Shown: positions 41,117-50,607, counted from the first letter of the stretch. The stretch: 64,000 bases of DNA from JBEKYD01 sp052148435 (GCA_052148435.1 JBKQIF010000126.1:1-64000); one strand, 5' to 3'. Notes: generated by a model from the sequence alone, not told the origin. Numbers and translations are program-made.

Positions 41117-42406
41117 CTAAGCCGACTTGGCGAAGAGTTCGATGCCGGCGTACACCGGCACGGCCGGCAAGAGAAGACTGGTACCGCCGTTTTCGGGAAC
41201 CATTTCGAGCGGCGAAGGGCCGTCGGAGCCCAGACCCCACAGGCGCGCCGAGGCGTATTTCCCGGGAACCCACGCCGTGGCCAGGTCGTTGGGGAACCGG
41301 ATGGCGAAACTGACGATCTGTACCAGCTCCTCGGTCCGGTCAGGCGAGGCGGTGCAGTGCGAAAGAAACGCCGAGAGGTTGAAGAACCGCGCCACGTCGT
41401 ACGTCCGGCCGAGCAGCATATGAACGTCGCGCGCGATCATGAAGGCGTCCGGGGAACCGTCCTTGCAAACGGCCAACCGGCCCTTGCCCAGGCGGCGAAC
41501 ATCCACGCGCGGGTGATCCATGCCGGTGGGCTTGCCGTCCGCCCGGTTCCATGCCGCGCCCACCATGACCAGCCCACCCTGTTCCGCAAAGGCCAGCAGC
41601 CGGCGACGCAACCGCGGTGCGGGCGCGCCTTCGTCCACATAGATCAATGCCTGGAAACCGGCGAGGGACGCAGTTGCGGCCGCGGACGCTTCCAGGATGC
41701 GGTAAGCCAGGCTGCGGCGGCCCAGCAGGTTCAAGATCTCCTGGCTGGTGGATTCATTCGGCCCCGCGAAATCCGAAACAACCCCGACCACGCCCAGCGG
41801 TTCCAAGGCGCTCCACCCGCGGCGTTGCTCGAAGAACCGAACGGCCGCGGCAATCGCCTTCCAGGATGACAGCGCCTTGGCATCGCCGCGCGCCAGGCCG
41901 CCTTGCAGGTTGGAGTCCAGAGAAACCACCCACCTGCCCCCCGAGGCTCCGGAGTCGGCAACGGCGCGCAGGTAGGATTCGGGCAGCACAATATCAGGCG
42001 CGCCGGGCGGTTCGAACGTCAGCCAGACGGTCTTCCGCGGGGACCGCACCTTGGCAAGCCGCAAAAGCCAACCGTTGGAATCGATCCACGGATTGGCCGT
42101 GGGACCGGACGCCTCGCTCCCGTTCGCCGCGCTGGCAATCCCAGGCCAGACGGAGCCCGAGGCGATCAGCACGGACTCGGGGGGCGGCGCCAGGCCGGCG
42201 CCAACCGCCGCCGAGCGTGCCGCTTCGTTCCCGAAAGCCACCACCGAAAGGCCCGCGGCGCGTGCTTTGGCAGCGATGGGAGACAGCGCGGCGTTCCATT
42301 CCATTGCCAGGCAGTTGAACGGGGTACCTTCCAGCAACCCCAGAAGCGCGGGGTCGGCCCAGGCGGACGGCCAGCGCAAAGGAATCCAACTCGCAGGTGT
42401 GGGCAT
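41117..42406 (-). CDS. hypothetical protein, partner of DUF362 gene
   Basis: About 429 aa, no recognised family. There is no clear signal peptide or TM helix. The first half contains FNCLAMEWNAALSPIAAKAR and a strand-rich region; the middle has VVGVVSDFAGPNES and LIYVDEGAPAPRLRRRLLAF, like the glutamine-amidotransferase-like or beta-galactosidase trimerisation-type folds. The C-terminus is beta-rich. It starts 9 nt after the DUF362 stop, so the two genes form an operon. Possibly a non-catalytic glycosidase-related protein; this is a guess from style, not homology. Confidence 0.7.
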   Translation of the reverse strand: MPTPASWIPLRWPSAWADPALLGLLEGTPFNCLAMEWNAALSPIAAKARAAGLSVVAFGNEAARSAAVGAGLAPPPESVLIASGSVWPGIASAANGSEASGPTANPWIDSNGWLLRLAKVRSPRKTVWLTFEPPGAPDIVLPESYLRAVADSGASGGRWVVSLDSNLQGGLARGDAKALSSWKAIAAAVRFFEQRRGWSALEPLGVVGVVSDFAGPNESTSQEILNLLGRRSLAYRILEASAAATASLAGFQALIYVDEGAPAPRLRRRLLAFAEQGGLVMVGAAWNRADGKPTGMDHPRVDVRRLGKGRLAVCKDGSPDAFMIARDVHMLLGRTYDVARFFNLSAFLSHCTASPDRTEELVQIVSFAIRFPNDLATAWVPGKYASARLWGLGSDGPSPLEMVPENGGTSLLLPAVPVYAGIELFAKSA

Positions 42407-42415
42407 TGCCGATTT

Positions 42416-43636
42416 TCAGTTCTTCGTTGTTCCTCGGCCTCCGAACCAGCGGTCCCCGCCACTGGCCCGCCGCTTTTCGCGGAGCGCACGGAAATCGAAC
42501 GTCACTTCCTGAATGGACGGTCCGACCACTTCGATGCGGCTCAGGTCGGCCGAGCCCACGCCGAGTTGCTCGGCCAGCAGCAGCTTGTTGTCGCAGCGCT
42601 CGAAGGGAATCGTGCCTTTCGGCGCCCGCGGATCGTAGTTCATAGCGGCTACGGCGACGGCGGCCGTGTTCACCACGTTGGTTCCGGCCATCAAGACACG
42701 CGGCTCCACAGGCGTGCACCAAGGGTCGGGAGTCTGGGCGCCGGCCATGGTCTTGACACCGTCCAGGATGGCCAAGTGCACCGGCCGGGCGGCGGTCAGG
42801 TCGGCGATGATGCGGGGCACGCGGTAGCCATCGTCGCGCGGCGATGCAGGATCGATTTCGGACAGCGCGCCCATGGCAGGCTGGCGCGATCCGCGGTGCA
42901 GGATCTGGATTCGATCGTTGCCATATACCAAGTCGTTGTCTTCCCACTTGCCGGCGCCGTTGCCGTAGACTGTCAGGGGAGTTAGGCCGAACAGGTTCTT
43001 CATCACCGTGCTGACGCCGGTGGTGGGGTGGTCCTTGTACTTCGCGATGCTGACGAAGACGTCGCAATCCGCGTAGGAATGGTTCACGTCGTAGGCGGGA
43101 AACAGGAGTCCGCCGTGCGCCACGGCAAGTCGCGCGAACTTCTTGGCGGCGTTGGTATAGTTGGTGTTTTCGAACTCCACGCGGGGCGCGGCGCGGAGGA
43201 ACTGCCGGGGATCCCAGTTGGCGTCCAGCATGTGTTCTTCGAAAGGATCCGTCCGTGGCGCCGCTGCCCCTTCTACCAGGCGGATACGATGCGCGCCGGC
43301 CCGCGCCATCAGGTGCATGGTGGCGGCGAGCAGGTTCGGGTGGGGCCAATGAGTGTCTCCCAGCGGCAGGTGTCCGAGCCGCACGGTCGGCCCGCCGTTG
43401 AAGTTCAGTTTTATGGCGACGGTCTTGCCCTGAACCAGTCGCCCCAAGCCTCCCAACTTGTCGAACATGCCGTCGAGGACCGGCGTCAGCTCCGAGGGTT
43501 CATAGCTCTTGCAGCGTGCGATAGCCACCGGCGCGACGGGCGCGGGCGCGGTGAAGGCGCGTGCGGCTTTCGGAAGGAGGAGACCGGATGCACCGAGGCC
43601 GGCTAGTATTTCACGGCGCGAGATCGCGTGGCGCAT
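42416..43636 (-). CDS. DUF362-domain protein with Tat-like leader
   Basis: About 406 aa. The leader SRREILAGLGASGLLLPKAARA has the twin Arg and a hydrophobic core, so export by Tat is likely. The DUF362 body includes VAIKLNFNGGPTVRLGHLP, VFVSIAKYKDHPTTGVSTVMKN (the conserved KxHxxxGxTxxxKN-like block) and LAILDGVKTMAGA. No iron-sulphur Cys motif is present. The domain is of unknown function, found in many Acidobacteria and anaerobes. It is the first gene of a pair with the unknown gene at 41117. Confidence 0.85.
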   Translation of the reverse strand: MRHAISRREILAGLGASGLLLPKAARAFTAPAPVAPVAIARCKSYEPSELTPVLDGMFDKLGGLGRLVQGKTVAIKLNFNGGPTVRLGHLPLGDTHWPHPNLLAATMHLMARAGAHRIRLVEGAAAPRTDPFEEHMLDANWDPRQFLRAAPRVEFENTNYTNAAKKFARLAVAHGGLLFPAYDVNHSYADCDVFVSIAKYKDHPTTGVSTVMKNLFGLTPLTVYGNGAGKWEDNDLVYGNDRIQILHRGSRQPAMGALSEIDPASPRDDGYRVPRIIADLTAARPVHLAILDGVKTMAGAQTPDPWCTPVEPRVLMAGTNVVNTAAVAVAAMNYDPRAPKGTIPFERCDNKLLLAEQLGVGSADLSRIEVVGPSIQEVTFDFRALREKRRASGGDRWFGGRGTTKN

Positions 43637-43736
43637 AGCGAAAGCCCCCCTGCGTTGTCAAACACCAGTATAGTATGTTGACTCAACCGTCCGGACGGGT
43701 CCCGGCACGGGAAAGCCATTTTGCGGGCATTCCCAA

Positions 43737-45467
43737 TTATCGATATCGGTAGAGTTTTACACGCTGAATGCCGCGGTCGGGCGCCGAGAGGCGCACTCCG
43801 CTGCCGGATTGGCCCATACCGGCGACCGTGGCGATGTCATAGCGCAGCACGGAATCGTCGCCGGCGAGATAGCGCGTGACCACCCATTTGCCATTTTCGA
43901 AGTGGCCGTTCTCCTGACGGGCGATGCCGGCGATCGGCGGGCCGGGCGTGTTGGGCGTAAACGTGATCTGCAGATTGTCACCTGCCAGCAGGTATTCGTC
44001 CTGGCCAGTAGCCATGAAGACGCCGTAACCGGTCACGTCGGGCACCAGGTCGGGCGTGCGGCGATTGCGGGGCAAGCCAACGTTGAGGATGTAGTCGCCG
44101 AGTTTGACCTGCTGGTCGGGATTCTGCCGGTTGAGCGACGCGGCCGCGATGGTTCCCTTGGACTGGTGCTCCAGAATGAACGGGGCGAGTTGCGCGAGCG
44201 TCTTGTAGGCCACGGAAAACGGCAGTGCCTCGACGTCGGGCGGCGGCTGCAGGCTGGCGGGCTGCGATCCGTCCGGGCCGGCCCCCATGAGGCGCGGGAC
44301 GTTGTCGATCCCGAAGGGGGAATAGCCGATGGCGCGGAGTTGGCCGATGGCGTAGAATGCGTTGGCGGCGCCGCGCGTGTCGCCGGCCGATTCGGGAACG
44401 AAGAGCGTGTTGCCGGAGCGGCTGTAGCGCGCCGCAATGCCGGTGAAATCGGGGAGGTAGACGTCCGGGCAAAGCAGGTCCAGCAGCGGGGCACCGGCGC
44501 GCCAGACATCGTGCATGTGGGCTTGCGGCCCGCCGCTGGGATAGTCGCCGGGGCCTTTGTCCTCGGGCTGCACAATCCAGGCGTTGACATACATAGGAAT
44601 GGCGTATTCCTTCTTGCCTGCCTCGGCCACGGCGTCGATGTAGCGGGCATAGTTCCAGCCCATGAAGATCTCTTCGGCTTGGGCGCCCGTGCCGAAAACC
44701 TCCTCCCACGTTCCGGAGGTCTTGGATCCCGCGGCGTCCCACACCTGTCTGAATTCGGGCAGCAGGTCCCGCTGGTGCATCGCCAGATAGTCCATCAGTT
44801 CCCGGGGCACCGGTTTGGCGAAGGCTCGGCTGGCTTCCGGAGAGCGATCGCGAGCGTCGCCCAGCACGCCGACTTCGTTTTCCACCTGAACCATGATCAC
44901 GCGGTGGGTCCGATCCACCTCGCGTGTGTGGCGCATCAGGGCAGCGAAGGCGCGCGCATCGGCCTCGCGGTTATTGCGGCTCAAGGTGGAGAGCACCTCG
45001 ATGGTCTTGCCGCCACGGATCTGGGCGCGCGGGAAACGGTCCTGCGCCGCCTTGACCCAGGCGGGGGCGAAACTGGAGAGCCCGTTTTTCCAACTGGCGA
45101 ACCAGAGCCAGACGATACGGACGTTATTCTGGCGAGCGCTCTCGATGAGCTGATCGACGAGGCGGAAATCGTACTTGCCTTCCTCGGGCTCGATCCAATC
45201 CCACGAGACGCCGGTCAAGACGGTGTTCATGTGCACCTTGTTGGCAAGGAGCGGCCAGACCGCCTTCATGCGCTCCGTGTCGGAGGACACGGTGTTGCTC
45301 AGCTCTCCGGCGAGCACCAGGAAGGGTTTGCCATCGACAATCAACTGCGTGGCCTGGCCACGTTTTTCCAGACGCGGCACCGCGGGACTCGCGGACTTAG
45401 TCTGTGCGCGCGCCGGAACCAGGGAGCACAGAAGGAGTGCGCAGGCGAGGAACCTTACGTTAGTCAT
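43737..45467 (-). CDS. secreted glycoside hydrolase, GH35/GH42-like (DUF5597 C-terminus)
   Basis: About 576 aa with a Sec leader (MTNVRFLACALLLCSLVPARAQ). The TIM barrel has FLVLAGELSNTVSSDTE, WDWIEPEEGKYDFRLVD, IMVQVENEVG (probable acid/base Glu, about residue 196) and TLFVPESAGD (probable nucleophile Glu, about 357). The C-terminal beta-sandwich matches the DUF5597 style. Likely a beta-galactosidase or xyloglucan/arabinan side-chain enzyme acting outside the cytoplasm. It follows the PKD protein gene after 20 bp, so they form an operon. Confidence 0.88.
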   Translation of the reverse strand: MTNVRFLACALLLCSLVPARAQTKSASPAVPRLEKRGQATQLIVDGKPFLVLAGELSNTVSSDTERMKAVWPLLANKVHMNTVLTGVSWDWIEPEEGKYDFRLVDQLIESARQNNVRIVWLWFASWKNGLSSFAPAWVKAAQDRFPRAQIRGGKTIEVLSTLSRNNREADARAFAALMRHTREVDRTHRVIMVQVENEVGVLGDARDRSPEASRAFAKPVPRELMDYLAMHQRDLLPEFRQVWDAAGSKTSGTWEEVFGTGAQAEEIFMGWNYARYIDAVAEAGKKEYAIPMYVNAWIVQPEDKGPGDYPSGGPQAHMHDVWRAGAPLLDLLCPDVYLPDFTGIAARYSRSGNTLFVPESAGDTRGAANAFYAIGQLRAIGYSPFGIDNVPRLMGAGPDGSQPASLQPPPDVEALPFSVAYKTLAQLAPFILEHQSKGTIAAASLNRQNPDQQVKLGDYILNVGLPRNRRTPDLVPDVTGYGVFMATGQDEYLLAGDNLQITFTPNTPGPPIAGIARQENGHFENGKWVVTRYLAGDDSVLRYDIATVAGMGQSGSGVRLSAPDRGIQRVKLYRYR

Positions 45468-45487
45468 TTCGTATCCACTTCGGCGGC

Positions 45488-46618
45488 TTATTTTACCGAG
45501 ACGCCCCATACGTTGGCGAGGCGCGATTTGCCGGCGGGACCTTCCACCTCGAGGATGGTCGTGTAGTCTCGTCCGGCTTTGTACTGGTGCAGAGGATTCT
45601 GTTCGGTGGACGTGGAGCCATCTCCGAAGTCCCATTTCCAGGATGTGATCTTGCCATCGGATTCGTCTTTGAAGGCCACCAAACGGCGATCCATATCGGC
45701 GACCTGGTACGACCATTTCGCCTGGATGGCCTTCCGGAATTGCGGTTCGAGCGGCATGAGCCGGAAGCCGACCAGTTCGCTGGCGTTGCCGAAACTGGTT
45801 TGCTTGTGGGAGAGATTCCAGAAGCCCACGCGATCGCGCGCGTTGACATCGTCGTAATCGATCACGGTCCAGGAGAGGCCGATCAGCTTGTTCTCGGTGA
45901 GGACGGATTCCACGGCGCGCTGAGGGCCGTCGCACGGCGAGTAGTCGAAAGGCGTGATCCAGAATTCCAGAACCAGATTGCCGCTCTCGCCGGGCTTGAA
46001 ATTGTAGTTGTAGGCGGCGTTGGCGTAGGGGAGCCGCTTAATGTATTGCGCGCAGCCCCACGCCATGGCCCAATCCTTGTCGCCGGGCGGAGTGAAGATG
46101 TGGTAGTTCTGCGCGTGGACCCCATGCGAGGCCCAATGCGCTTCGCGCTCGCTGATGCGCGGGTCGATCGCCGAGCGCGCCTGGCCGACCGCTTCGGGCG
46201 TCCAGACATCGCGGTGGTAGATATCGATCAAAGGGCCGCCGGAGAGGTCGCCATCGACCATTACTTCGAAGATGTCGTTGTGCAGATCGGTGCGCGCGAA
46301 GTCCCAGTAATTGTCGTACGCCTCATAGAGGAAGAAGAGCCGGTTGAGCCCCTTGACCCAACCCACCTTGACCTTGACGTCGAGGTTCTTGGGATCATGG
46401 TTCATGCCGTGGCCCTGCTCGGTGTCCATGAGCTGATCCATGCCGATCGAGTAGCTGTCGGGAACGATAGCCCAATCGTCGGTGTTGCCGTCAATGCGCG
46501 GAATCTTGTCGGGAGGGAACTGAAAGATCTTGAAGGTGACGTCAGGACGCTCCAGGCCGTACTGCAAGGGCGTAAACAACACGGCCAGAAAACCGCAAAC
46601 AAGCCATCGTTTGGACAT
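45488..46618 (-). CDS. secreted protein with CBM9-like and PKD domains
   Basis: About 376 aa. A leader (SKRWLVCGFLAVLFTPLQYG) is followed by a CBM9-like or DOMON-type beta-sandwich (IPRIDGNTDDWAIVPDSYSI, VGWVKGLNRLFFLYEAYDN). The C-terminal PKD domain reads ITSWKWDFGDGSTSTEQNPLHQY. Such proteins bind carbohydrates outside the cell. It precedes the GH35-like gene by 20 bp. A longer in-frame start at 46891 would overlap unrelated sequence and is rejected. Confidence 0.82.
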   Translation of the reverse strand: MSKRWLVCGFLAVLFTPLQYGLERPDVTFKIFQFPPDKIPRIDGNTDDWAIVPDSYSIGMDQLMDTEQGHGMNHDPKNLDVKVKVGWVKGLNRLFFLYEAYDNYWDFARTDLHNDIFEVMVDGDLSGGPLIDIYHRDVWTPEAVGQARSAIDPRISEREAHWASHGVHAQNYHIFTPPGDKDWAMAWGCAQYIKRLPYANAAYNYNFKPGESGNLVLEFWITPFDYSPCDGPQRAVESVLTENKLIGLSWTVIDYDDVNARDRVGFWNLSHKQTSFGNASELVGFRLMPLEPQFRKAIQAKWSYQVADMDRRLVAFKDESDGKITSWKWDFGDGSTSTEQNPLHQYKAGRDYTTILEVEGPAGKSRLANVWGVSVK

Positions 46619-46712
46619 GTTTCTTACTCCGCGGGCCCCCTTAACCGGTTCCCACCACAGTCTATGGCACATCGGGCCAGGCTGCAACGCCGGGGCGCGA
46701 CCGTGCGGCGCG

Positions 46713-47069
46713 TTACCCGCGCCCTTCCCCGCTATTCCGGTGTGCCGGCGCCGGAGAATTGCCGCCGTGAAACCGTCCAAACGCGCGGGCCAGCATGAGC
46801 GCCATGGAAATAGCTCCCAATCCCGTGGCGAGAACATGGCCCGTCGAGCGAAGATCAAACGCTCCCACGCGAAAAACGAGCACGTAACCAACGGCGATGT
46901 TGAACGAACCCCAGAGCACGTTCACGGTTGATGAGGAAAGCCCTTGACCGGGTGGTTTAGCAAATGGACTTTGGAAGGGACTTCCCATCGTTCCGCTTAC
47001 GAAGTGCGGAATCGCATTCGCGAGAAAAGCGCCACCAAGAAAGTCGGAAACGTAGTGAATCCATTCCAT
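46713..47069 (-). CDS. small membrane protein
   Basis: About 118 aa with three to four hydrophobic segments (VSDFLGGAFLANAIPHFVSG, NVLWGSFNIAVGYVLVFRVG, VLATGLGAISMALMLARAF). AAGGAGA in the minus-strand leader is 9 nt from the ATG at 47069. The Asn/His-Phe motif in the first segment (AIPHFVSG) recurs in small uncharacterised bacterial membrane proteins. It lies 121 bp after the MFS gene in the same direction and could be part of that transcript. Confidence 0.7.
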   Translation of the reverse strand: MEWIHYVSDFLGGAFLANAIPHFVSGTMGSPFQSPFAKPPGQGLSSSTVNVLWGSFNIAVGYVLVFRVGAFDLRSTGHVLATGLGAISMALMLARAFGRFHGGNSPAPAHRNSGEGRG

Positions 47070-47190
47070 CGTCAAGTTCTCCTTATTCCACCCGCGCCGG
47101 CCTACGCTTCTGATGTAACTAGCGCCGGAAGGCGGCTTGCCGCCCCAGCCATGATATCGAGTTTTGTGAGAGGCAGGTTTTTCCTTTCGG

Positions 47191-48474
47191 TTAAGGGATG
47201 GGTGATAGCGCCGCCCCTGTTACGCCGCGCGCGGGTAACAGCCCCATCCCCTGGTAGATCGGCCGCATGACTGCGTTGACTTTCGGCAGCTCGAGCGTGA
47301 ACCATACCGAGCCCGCGACGCAGAACGCGCCGGTAACGATGACGGTGTGGGGCGCGCCTATCCGATGAGCCAGCGTGCCAGCCAGCAGGCTGCCGAGCGG
47401 CGCCGCGCCGAAAAAGGCCATCGTGTAATAGCTCATCACGCGGGCGCGCTTGTCTTCCGTCACCAGCGACTGGACGATCGTATTGCTGACGGACGCGCCC
47501 TGCATCAAGCCGAAGCCGACGCAGACCATCAGCACAAGCGACAGCCACAACGTATGCGACAGGCCAAAGAGAATCAACGCGCCTCCGAGCAGCGCCGTCG
47601 CGATCTGAAGCATGCGTGTCAGCCCGACGACCGACCTGCGGACCGCAAGGGAGAGGCCCGACATAAGCGCACCGATTCCCGAGGCTGCCGTGAGCCAGCC
47701 GAGGGTGTACGCGCCGCGGTGCAGCACCTGGCCGGCAAAGACCGGCAGAAGCACGGCGTAGGAGTAGCCCATGAGACTGAGAAGCGCAAACAGCAGAAGG
47801 ATGGTGCGGGTGGGCCGAAATGCACTGACGTAGTCCCAACCCTCGCGCATTTGACCGAGCATGCTGGCCGCGTTGCGGCGGATATTCAAGGGCTTGATGC
47901 GCATCAGCAGCAAGGATGCGATCACGGCAAAGTAGCTGACGCCATCGATCAGGAAGCACCAGCCTTCGCCGACGGCTCCGATCACCACGCCGGCAATGGC
48001 CGGCCCGATCAGCCGCGCGCCATTTGCCATCGAGGAGTTGATGGCGATTGCGTTACTGAGGTCGTTACGGTCCTCGACCATCTGTACGAGGAAGGATTGG
48101 CGCCCAGGCATGTCGAACGCATTGATCAAGCCCTGCAAAGCGGTGAGAGCGACGATTTCGCGGAGGGTGATGACATGCGTCAGCGTGAGCGCGGCCATGG
48201 CGAGCGACTGGACGGCAGCAGCGGCTTGTGTCCACACCAGCAGCTTGCGGCGATTGAGGCGCTCGACCCAGACGCCCGCAAATGGCCCCAGCCCAAACGA
48301 AACAATCTGCCCCGCGAAGCTTACGATGCCAAGCAGCAGCGCCGAATGGGTCAGTCGATAGACCAGCCAGCTTGTCGCCAGCCGCGTCATCCAGGTGCCG
48401 ATCACCGAGATGCTCTGACCAGCGAAGAAGAGCTTGAAGTTGCGGTGTCGCAGCGCTCGCCAGGCGTACGACAT
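47191..48474 (-). CDS. MFS exporter (DHA3/EntS-like)
   Basis: About 427 aa with roughly 12 TM helices. The opening RHRNFKLFFAGQSISVIGTWM and the loop GPFAGVWVERLNRRKLLVWTQ are typical of the macrolide/enterobactin exporter branch. GGAGG is 4 nt from the ATG at 48474, so this start is preferred over 48531. It lies 53 bp downstream of a MarR-family gene in the same direction, a classic regulator-pump pair. Drug or siderophore efflux is likely; the substrate is unknown. Confidence 0.9.
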   Translation of the reverse strand: MSYAWRALRHRNFKLFFAGQSISVIGTWMTRLATSWLVYRLTHSALLLGIVSFAGQIVSFGLGPFAGVWVERLNRRKLLVWTQAAAAVQSLAMAALTLTHVITLREIVALTALQGLINAFDMPGRQSFLVQMVEDRNDLSNAIAINSSMANGARLIGPAIAGVVIGAVGEGWCFLIDGVSYFAVIASLLLMRIKPLNIRRNAASMLGQMREGWDYVSAFRPTRTILLLFALLSLMGYSYAVLLPVFAGQVLHRGAYTLGWLTAASGIGALMSGLSLAVRRSVVGLTRMLQIATALLGGALILFGLSHTLWLSLVLMVCVGFGLMQGASVSNTIVQSLVTEDKRARVMSYYTMAFFGAAPLGSLLAGTLAHRIGAPHTVIVTGAFCVAGSVWFTLELPKVNAVMRPIYQGMGLLPARGVTGAALSPIP

Positions 48475-48527
48475 CGAACCTCCAGGGAGAGAGGTCCGCC
48501 GTGTAACCGAGCTGATTGCGCGCTTGT

Positions 48528-48962
48528 TCACAATTCCGCCAGGCGTTTGATCAGCGCGGTGACGGCGGGCAGGTTTTTTTGTTCCGTTGCGTCGAGCTTT
48601 GCGATGGCCTGGGCAAGCCGCGTCCGCTTCGCGATACCGGCATCTTTGCGCACACTTGCGCCTTTCGCGGTCAGGGCGATATTCATTTGGCGGCCATCGG
48701 TCGGATGCGGTCTCCGTTCCACGATTCCCATCTCTTCAAGAACAGCGAGAGCAGCCCCCATGGACTGCGGCTTTACGCCCTCTGCACGCGCCAGGTCGGC
48801 GGTCGTCGCGGGTCCTTCGGTGTCGAGGCGTACCATGACGGCCTTCTGTGTCCACGAAAGTTCATGCGACTCCGAAGGCGCCGCCGAACGAAGCCGCCGC
48901 ACCAGCAGACCTAGTGCCAGTGCCAGTTCGGTGGCGGCGTTTTCATGGTTTTTTCTTGGCAT
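48528..48962 (-). CDS. MarR-family transcriptional regulator
   Basis: About 144 aa. The winged helix has LSWTQKAVMVRLDTEGPATTADLA, the recognition helix around VKPQSMGAALAVLEEMGIV, and the wing ERRPHPTDGRQMNIALT. The ATG at 48962 gives the standard family length; a longer frame to 49061 runs through the operator. It probably represses itself and the downstream MFS pump until a phenolic or drug ligand binds. A perfect 12-bp palindrome lies 43 bp upstream of its start. Confidence 0.92.
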   Translation of the reverse strand: MPRKNHENAATELALALGLLVRRLRSAAPSESHELSWTQKAVMVRLDTEGPATTADLARAEGVKPQSMGAALAVLEEMGIVERRPHPTDGRQMNIALTAKGASVRKDAGIAKRTRLAQAIAKLDATEQKNLPAVTALIKRLAEL

Positions 48963-49005
48963 CGCGATAATAGAATACAAGATAAACAGGCAAGATGGCA
49001 AGGTA

Positions 49006-49017
49006 AACTTGCAAGTT
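49006..49017. promoter_or_regulatory. candidate MarR operator
   Basis: Perfect palindrome AACTTGCAAGTT between the divergent marR-type gene and the plus-strand membrane gene. Nearby CAAGAT, CAAGAT, CAAGGT and GCTTGG half-site-like words (48978-49023) suggest a cluster of binding sites. MarR-family proteins usually recognise palindromes of this size; occupancy is inferred. Confidence 0.55.
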
Positions 49018-49209
49018 AAGCTTGGTAATCGACTGGGACTTTCCGGGACCGTGGCTCGCAAGCCATCGCACGCGAAGCGTCTGCCGAAAGGCTTAGTTCA
49101 AGACCCGATATCGGAATGTCTGTCGGCGGCCGGGCAGTTTCCGAGTGGCGTGATACGACCGCGATCCGGGAAAACACGAGTTGCGGTGCGAGGGTGGTAC
49201 TGTTTCTGT

Positions 49210-49950
49210 ATGAAAACAGCGTTGTACGGGCGGATCGTCTTCGGCGCGTCGGCGGTGCTGTTCGGCGTCATCGCACTGATGTGGTACGACTCTGACACCT
49301 GGCAAACCCTGCGTCAGATCTGGAGCCTACCTTTTGGAACCATCATCGGCGGGTGTCTCATGATCGTTCAAATTGCCGGTGGGATTGGGATGCAGTACCC
49401 AAAGACCGCGCGCTTGGCGTCGATCGTTCTCGGCGTCGTCTATTTGCTTTTCTCCCTGGCCTGCATCCCTGGCATCATTGCCGCACCGACCATCTATGTG
49501 CATTACGGGAGCTTCTTCGAACAGTTTTCATCACTCTGTGGTGCGATTGCCCTGTACGCTGCAACTGAGGCAAATGCAGCACGAGCGGTAGCGTTCGGCC
49601 GAGTGGCACGCCTTGGACTCGGACTCTGCGCGATTTCATTTACGCTGAGTCAGATACTCTATCTTCCTATGACAGCTGGCTTGGTTCCAAAGTGGATTCC
49701 GCCAAATCAGACTTTTTGGGCGATACTCACGACGATCGCATTTGCACTCGCGGCGATTTCCATTCTCATCAATCGCCAAGCACGGCTTGCGATTCGCCTC
49801 ATGACTCTCATGCTGGCACTCTTTGGTTTGTTGGTTTGGATTCCGCGCCTGATCGCTCACCCAGAAGCCCATCTGAACTGGTCCGAATTCGGCTTGACTT
49901 TCCTCATTACAGGGGCCGTCTGGATGGTGGCTGATTTGAGGTCTTTCTGA
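49210..49950 (+). CDS. multi-pass membrane protein of unknown function
   Basis: About 246 aa with seven or so hydrophobic segments (FGASAVLFGVIALMWY, GTIIGGCLMIVQIAGG, ASIVLGVVYLLFSLACIP and others), similar in layout to DoxX-like proteins. The ATG at 49210 is chosen because the frame upstream of it is antisense to the MarR/MFS genes. It is divergent from the MarR regulator and may be controlled by the same operator. The third positions are less GC-rich than in neighbours, hinting at transfer. Confidence 0.75.
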   Translation: MKTALYGRIVFGASAVLFGVIALMWYDSDTWQTLRQIWSLPFGTIIGGCLMIVQIAGGIGMQYPKTARLASIVLGVVYLLFSLACIPGIIAAPTIYVHYGSFFEQFSSLCGAIALYAATEANAARAVAFGRVARLGLGLCAISFTLSQILYLPMTAGLVPKWIPPNQTFWAILTTIAFALAAISILINRQARLAIRLMTLMLALFGLLVWIPRLIAHPEAHLNWSEFGLTFLITGAVWMVADLRSF

Positions 49951-50078
49951 TTCAGGCGGTGTTTTCGCGCCGCTTAATCGTGCAACCGCCAGCGTTGTTT
50001 CCGGTTCGCTTCGTGTGTGGCCGGCCACTCGGAAAGTGCGGCCGGCGCGGCCATCAGGCACCGGGAACAGCCTTTTGA

Positions 50079-50102
50079 GGGCACGTTATCCCCTAATATC
50101 GG
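50079..50102. repeat. 23-bp motif shared with 57204-57226
   Basis: GGCACG-T-TATCCCCTAATATCGG occurs here and, with one mismatch, at 57204. The core CGATAT-CCCCTA-ATATCG is a small palindrome in the second copy. Both sites lie in gene-free regions of 490-660 bp. They may be ends of the same lost mobile element. Confidence 0.6.
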
Positions 50103-50108
50103 TTCTAG

Positions 50109-50450
50109 CTAGTGTAGGCTCAGAAGTTCCGCCATGGTGCGTTCGCCGGCCCGGCTCAGGCAGGTACGGCGTGCGCGACGTTCTCCCCTTGGCCCTATGC
50201 AGGTGCGCGTGCTTCGGCGGGGCCGAGCTGGGGCGGAAATACCGCCAGCAGGCCAATGGCTGGCAGGGATGGCACCCGCGATAGACGAAGTCGATGCTGG
50301 TGAGATCGGCCAGTGCACCCGGCCTTTGGCCGCCGTTGACCGATTGATCGTCCGCTCGCCGCAAAACGGGCACAGCCGAGGGCGCAATTCCGGCGGGATC
50401 ACGGTCACCGGCGGCCGGTCTGTTCTCAATCCCTGGCAGTACGATAAAGA
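50109..50450 (-). pseudogene. decayed zinc-ribbon ORF, possibly transposase-associated
   Basis: Within the 657-bp gene-free region 49951-50607, the minus strand encodes IPPELRPRLCPFCGERTI in one frame and FVYRGCHPCQ in another. The two Cys pairs resemble the N-terminal zinc ribbon of transposon-related (DUF6431-type) proteins. No intact frame joins them, so this would be a heavily decayed copy. The plus strand between 50504 and 50593 also has a coding-looking tail (LLEGAAVAVVPIHSGAAREK), possibly another remnant. I see nothing else here. Confidence 0.3.
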
Positions 50451-50607
50451 GAACCACGGCTGGCGTGACGGTTGCCGCAGGCCGTCCGCTGGCGGCGGGG
50501 AGAGCCGGGACATTATTGGAAGGGGCGGCGGTGGCCGTGGTGCCGATCCATAGCGGCGCGGCGCGGGAGAAGGTTGAAGCGCTGGCGCGGTTCGCAAAGG
50601 AGCCAAG

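Noticed and set aside
47347..49209. Long plus-strand open frame upstream of the membrane gene
   Set aside because: Antisense to the MFS and MarR genes, Arg/Gln/His-rich; only the part from 49210 looks like a real protein.
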